Of a stretch of DNA of 17,497 nucleotides, positions 17,204-17,497 are shown piece by piece; within the stretch, counting starts at the first letter, position 1; each line of letters opens with the position of its first letter. The position numbers and the translations under genes were made by a program. Source of the DNA: Alphaproteobacteria bacterium (GTDB lineage: Bacteria; Pseudomonadota; Alphaproteobacteria; UBA8366); contig JAOTYV010000072.1 in the NCBI GenBank assembly GCA_029861675.1, positions 1 to 17,497 of the forward strand, given 5' to 3'. The notes below the pieces were generated by a model, which had not been told where the DNA came from, did not search any database, and saw only the letters and a program-made list of their open reading frames with translations.

Positions 17204-17497
17204 TTGGAGATCGGGTTTGGGCGAAAGCGTCGAGCGCGCGCCGACGGGCGGTAGGGTGATCGACAATCGGCTGCGGATAGGTTTCGCCGAGCTTGATATT
17301 CGACGCGCTTAAAATTTCGGCCGGCGCGGCCCAGGGCTGGTGGATGAATTTGTCCGGCAATGTTGCCAGTTCCGGCACCCAGCGCCGCACATAGCTGCCG
17401 TTGGCATCGAATTTCTGCCCCTGCAGAACCGGATTGAATATTCGAAAATATGGTGCGGCGTCGGCGCCGCAACCGGCGACCCATTGCCAGCTTGCGG
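17190..17497 (-). CDS. Deoxyribodipyrimidine photolyase (DNA photolyase), C-terminal fragment
   Basis: The last 101 codons of a gene that enters from the right edge on the - strand. The fragment begins ASWQWVAGCGADAAPYFRIF and continues NPVLQGQKFD, then YVRRWVPELATLPDKFIHQPW and YPQPIVDHPTARRRAL. This is the FAD-binding C-terminal domain of class I CPD photolyases and related cryptochromes, where the Trp-rich WQW and the DAAPYFRIFNP segments line the flavin and substrate pocket. The enzyme repairs UV-made pyrimidine dimers using light. The TAA stop lies within the last codons of the converging CsgG-like gene, a 14 bp tail-to-tail overlap. The N-terminal antenna domain is outside the window. 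Confidence 0.95.
   Translation of the reverse strand, partial: ASWQWVAGCGADAAPYFRIFNPVLQGQKFDANGSYVRRWVPELATLPDKFIHQPWAAPAEILSASNIKLGETYPQPIVDHPTARRRALDAFAQTRSPTTGE

Overview
The window is about 17.5 kb of GC-rich, densely packed chromosomal DNA. Protein similarities recalled from family knowledge point to an alphaproteobacterium, probably Rhodospirillales-like: a complete YejB/YejE/YejF-type transporter, a thiO-thiS-thiG-thiE/tenI operon under a TPP riboswitch, DUF302 and DUF924 proteins, and a class A penicillin-binding protein. I see no rRNA, tRNA, insertion sequence, phage gene or CRISPR array, and no gene-free stretch longer than 300 bases.

Region 1 (1-6365, all +) reads as one transcription unit. 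It holds the end of a yejA-like substrate-binding protein, yejB, yejE, yejF, a GhrA-type 2-hydroxyacid dehydrogenase and an MFS transporter. Several junctions overlap (ATGA, TTGA) or are only a few bases apart. The likely theme is uptake of peptides or related organic compounds, plus handling of a 2-oxo/2-hydroxy acid.

Region 2 (6366-9635, mostly -) holds a mandelate-racemase-group enolase-superfamily enzyme, a MarR-family regulator and an M17 leucyl aminopeptidase. The enolase-superfamily gene converges on region 1. Between them lies a two-copy, about 55 bp tandem repeat, each copy containing a hairpin, and one copy supplies the stop codon of the enzyme gene.

Region 3 (9739-12776, -) is a thiazole/thiamin operon: TPP riboswitch, thiO, thiS, thiG and a ThiE/TenI-family gene. 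Two features stand out. A four-unit array of degenerate palindromic repeats sits between thiS and thiG and encodes the ThiS C-terminal Gly-Gly and stop codon. The ThiE-like protein lacks the aspartates that bind magnesium in true ThiE, so it may be a TenI-type thiazole tautomerase.

Region 4 (12815-17497) holds a secreted DUF302 protein (-), a DUF924 protein (+), a bifunctional PBP1A (-), a CsgG-like lipoprotein (+) and the C-terminal end of a DNA photolyase (-). The 269 bp divergent gap between the PBP and the lipoprotein carries repeated TCGATA/TATCGA half-sites.

I did not find a convincing wholly new defence or mobile system. The best leads are the two repeat families, the ThiE/TenI question and the orphan CsgG-like lipoprotein.
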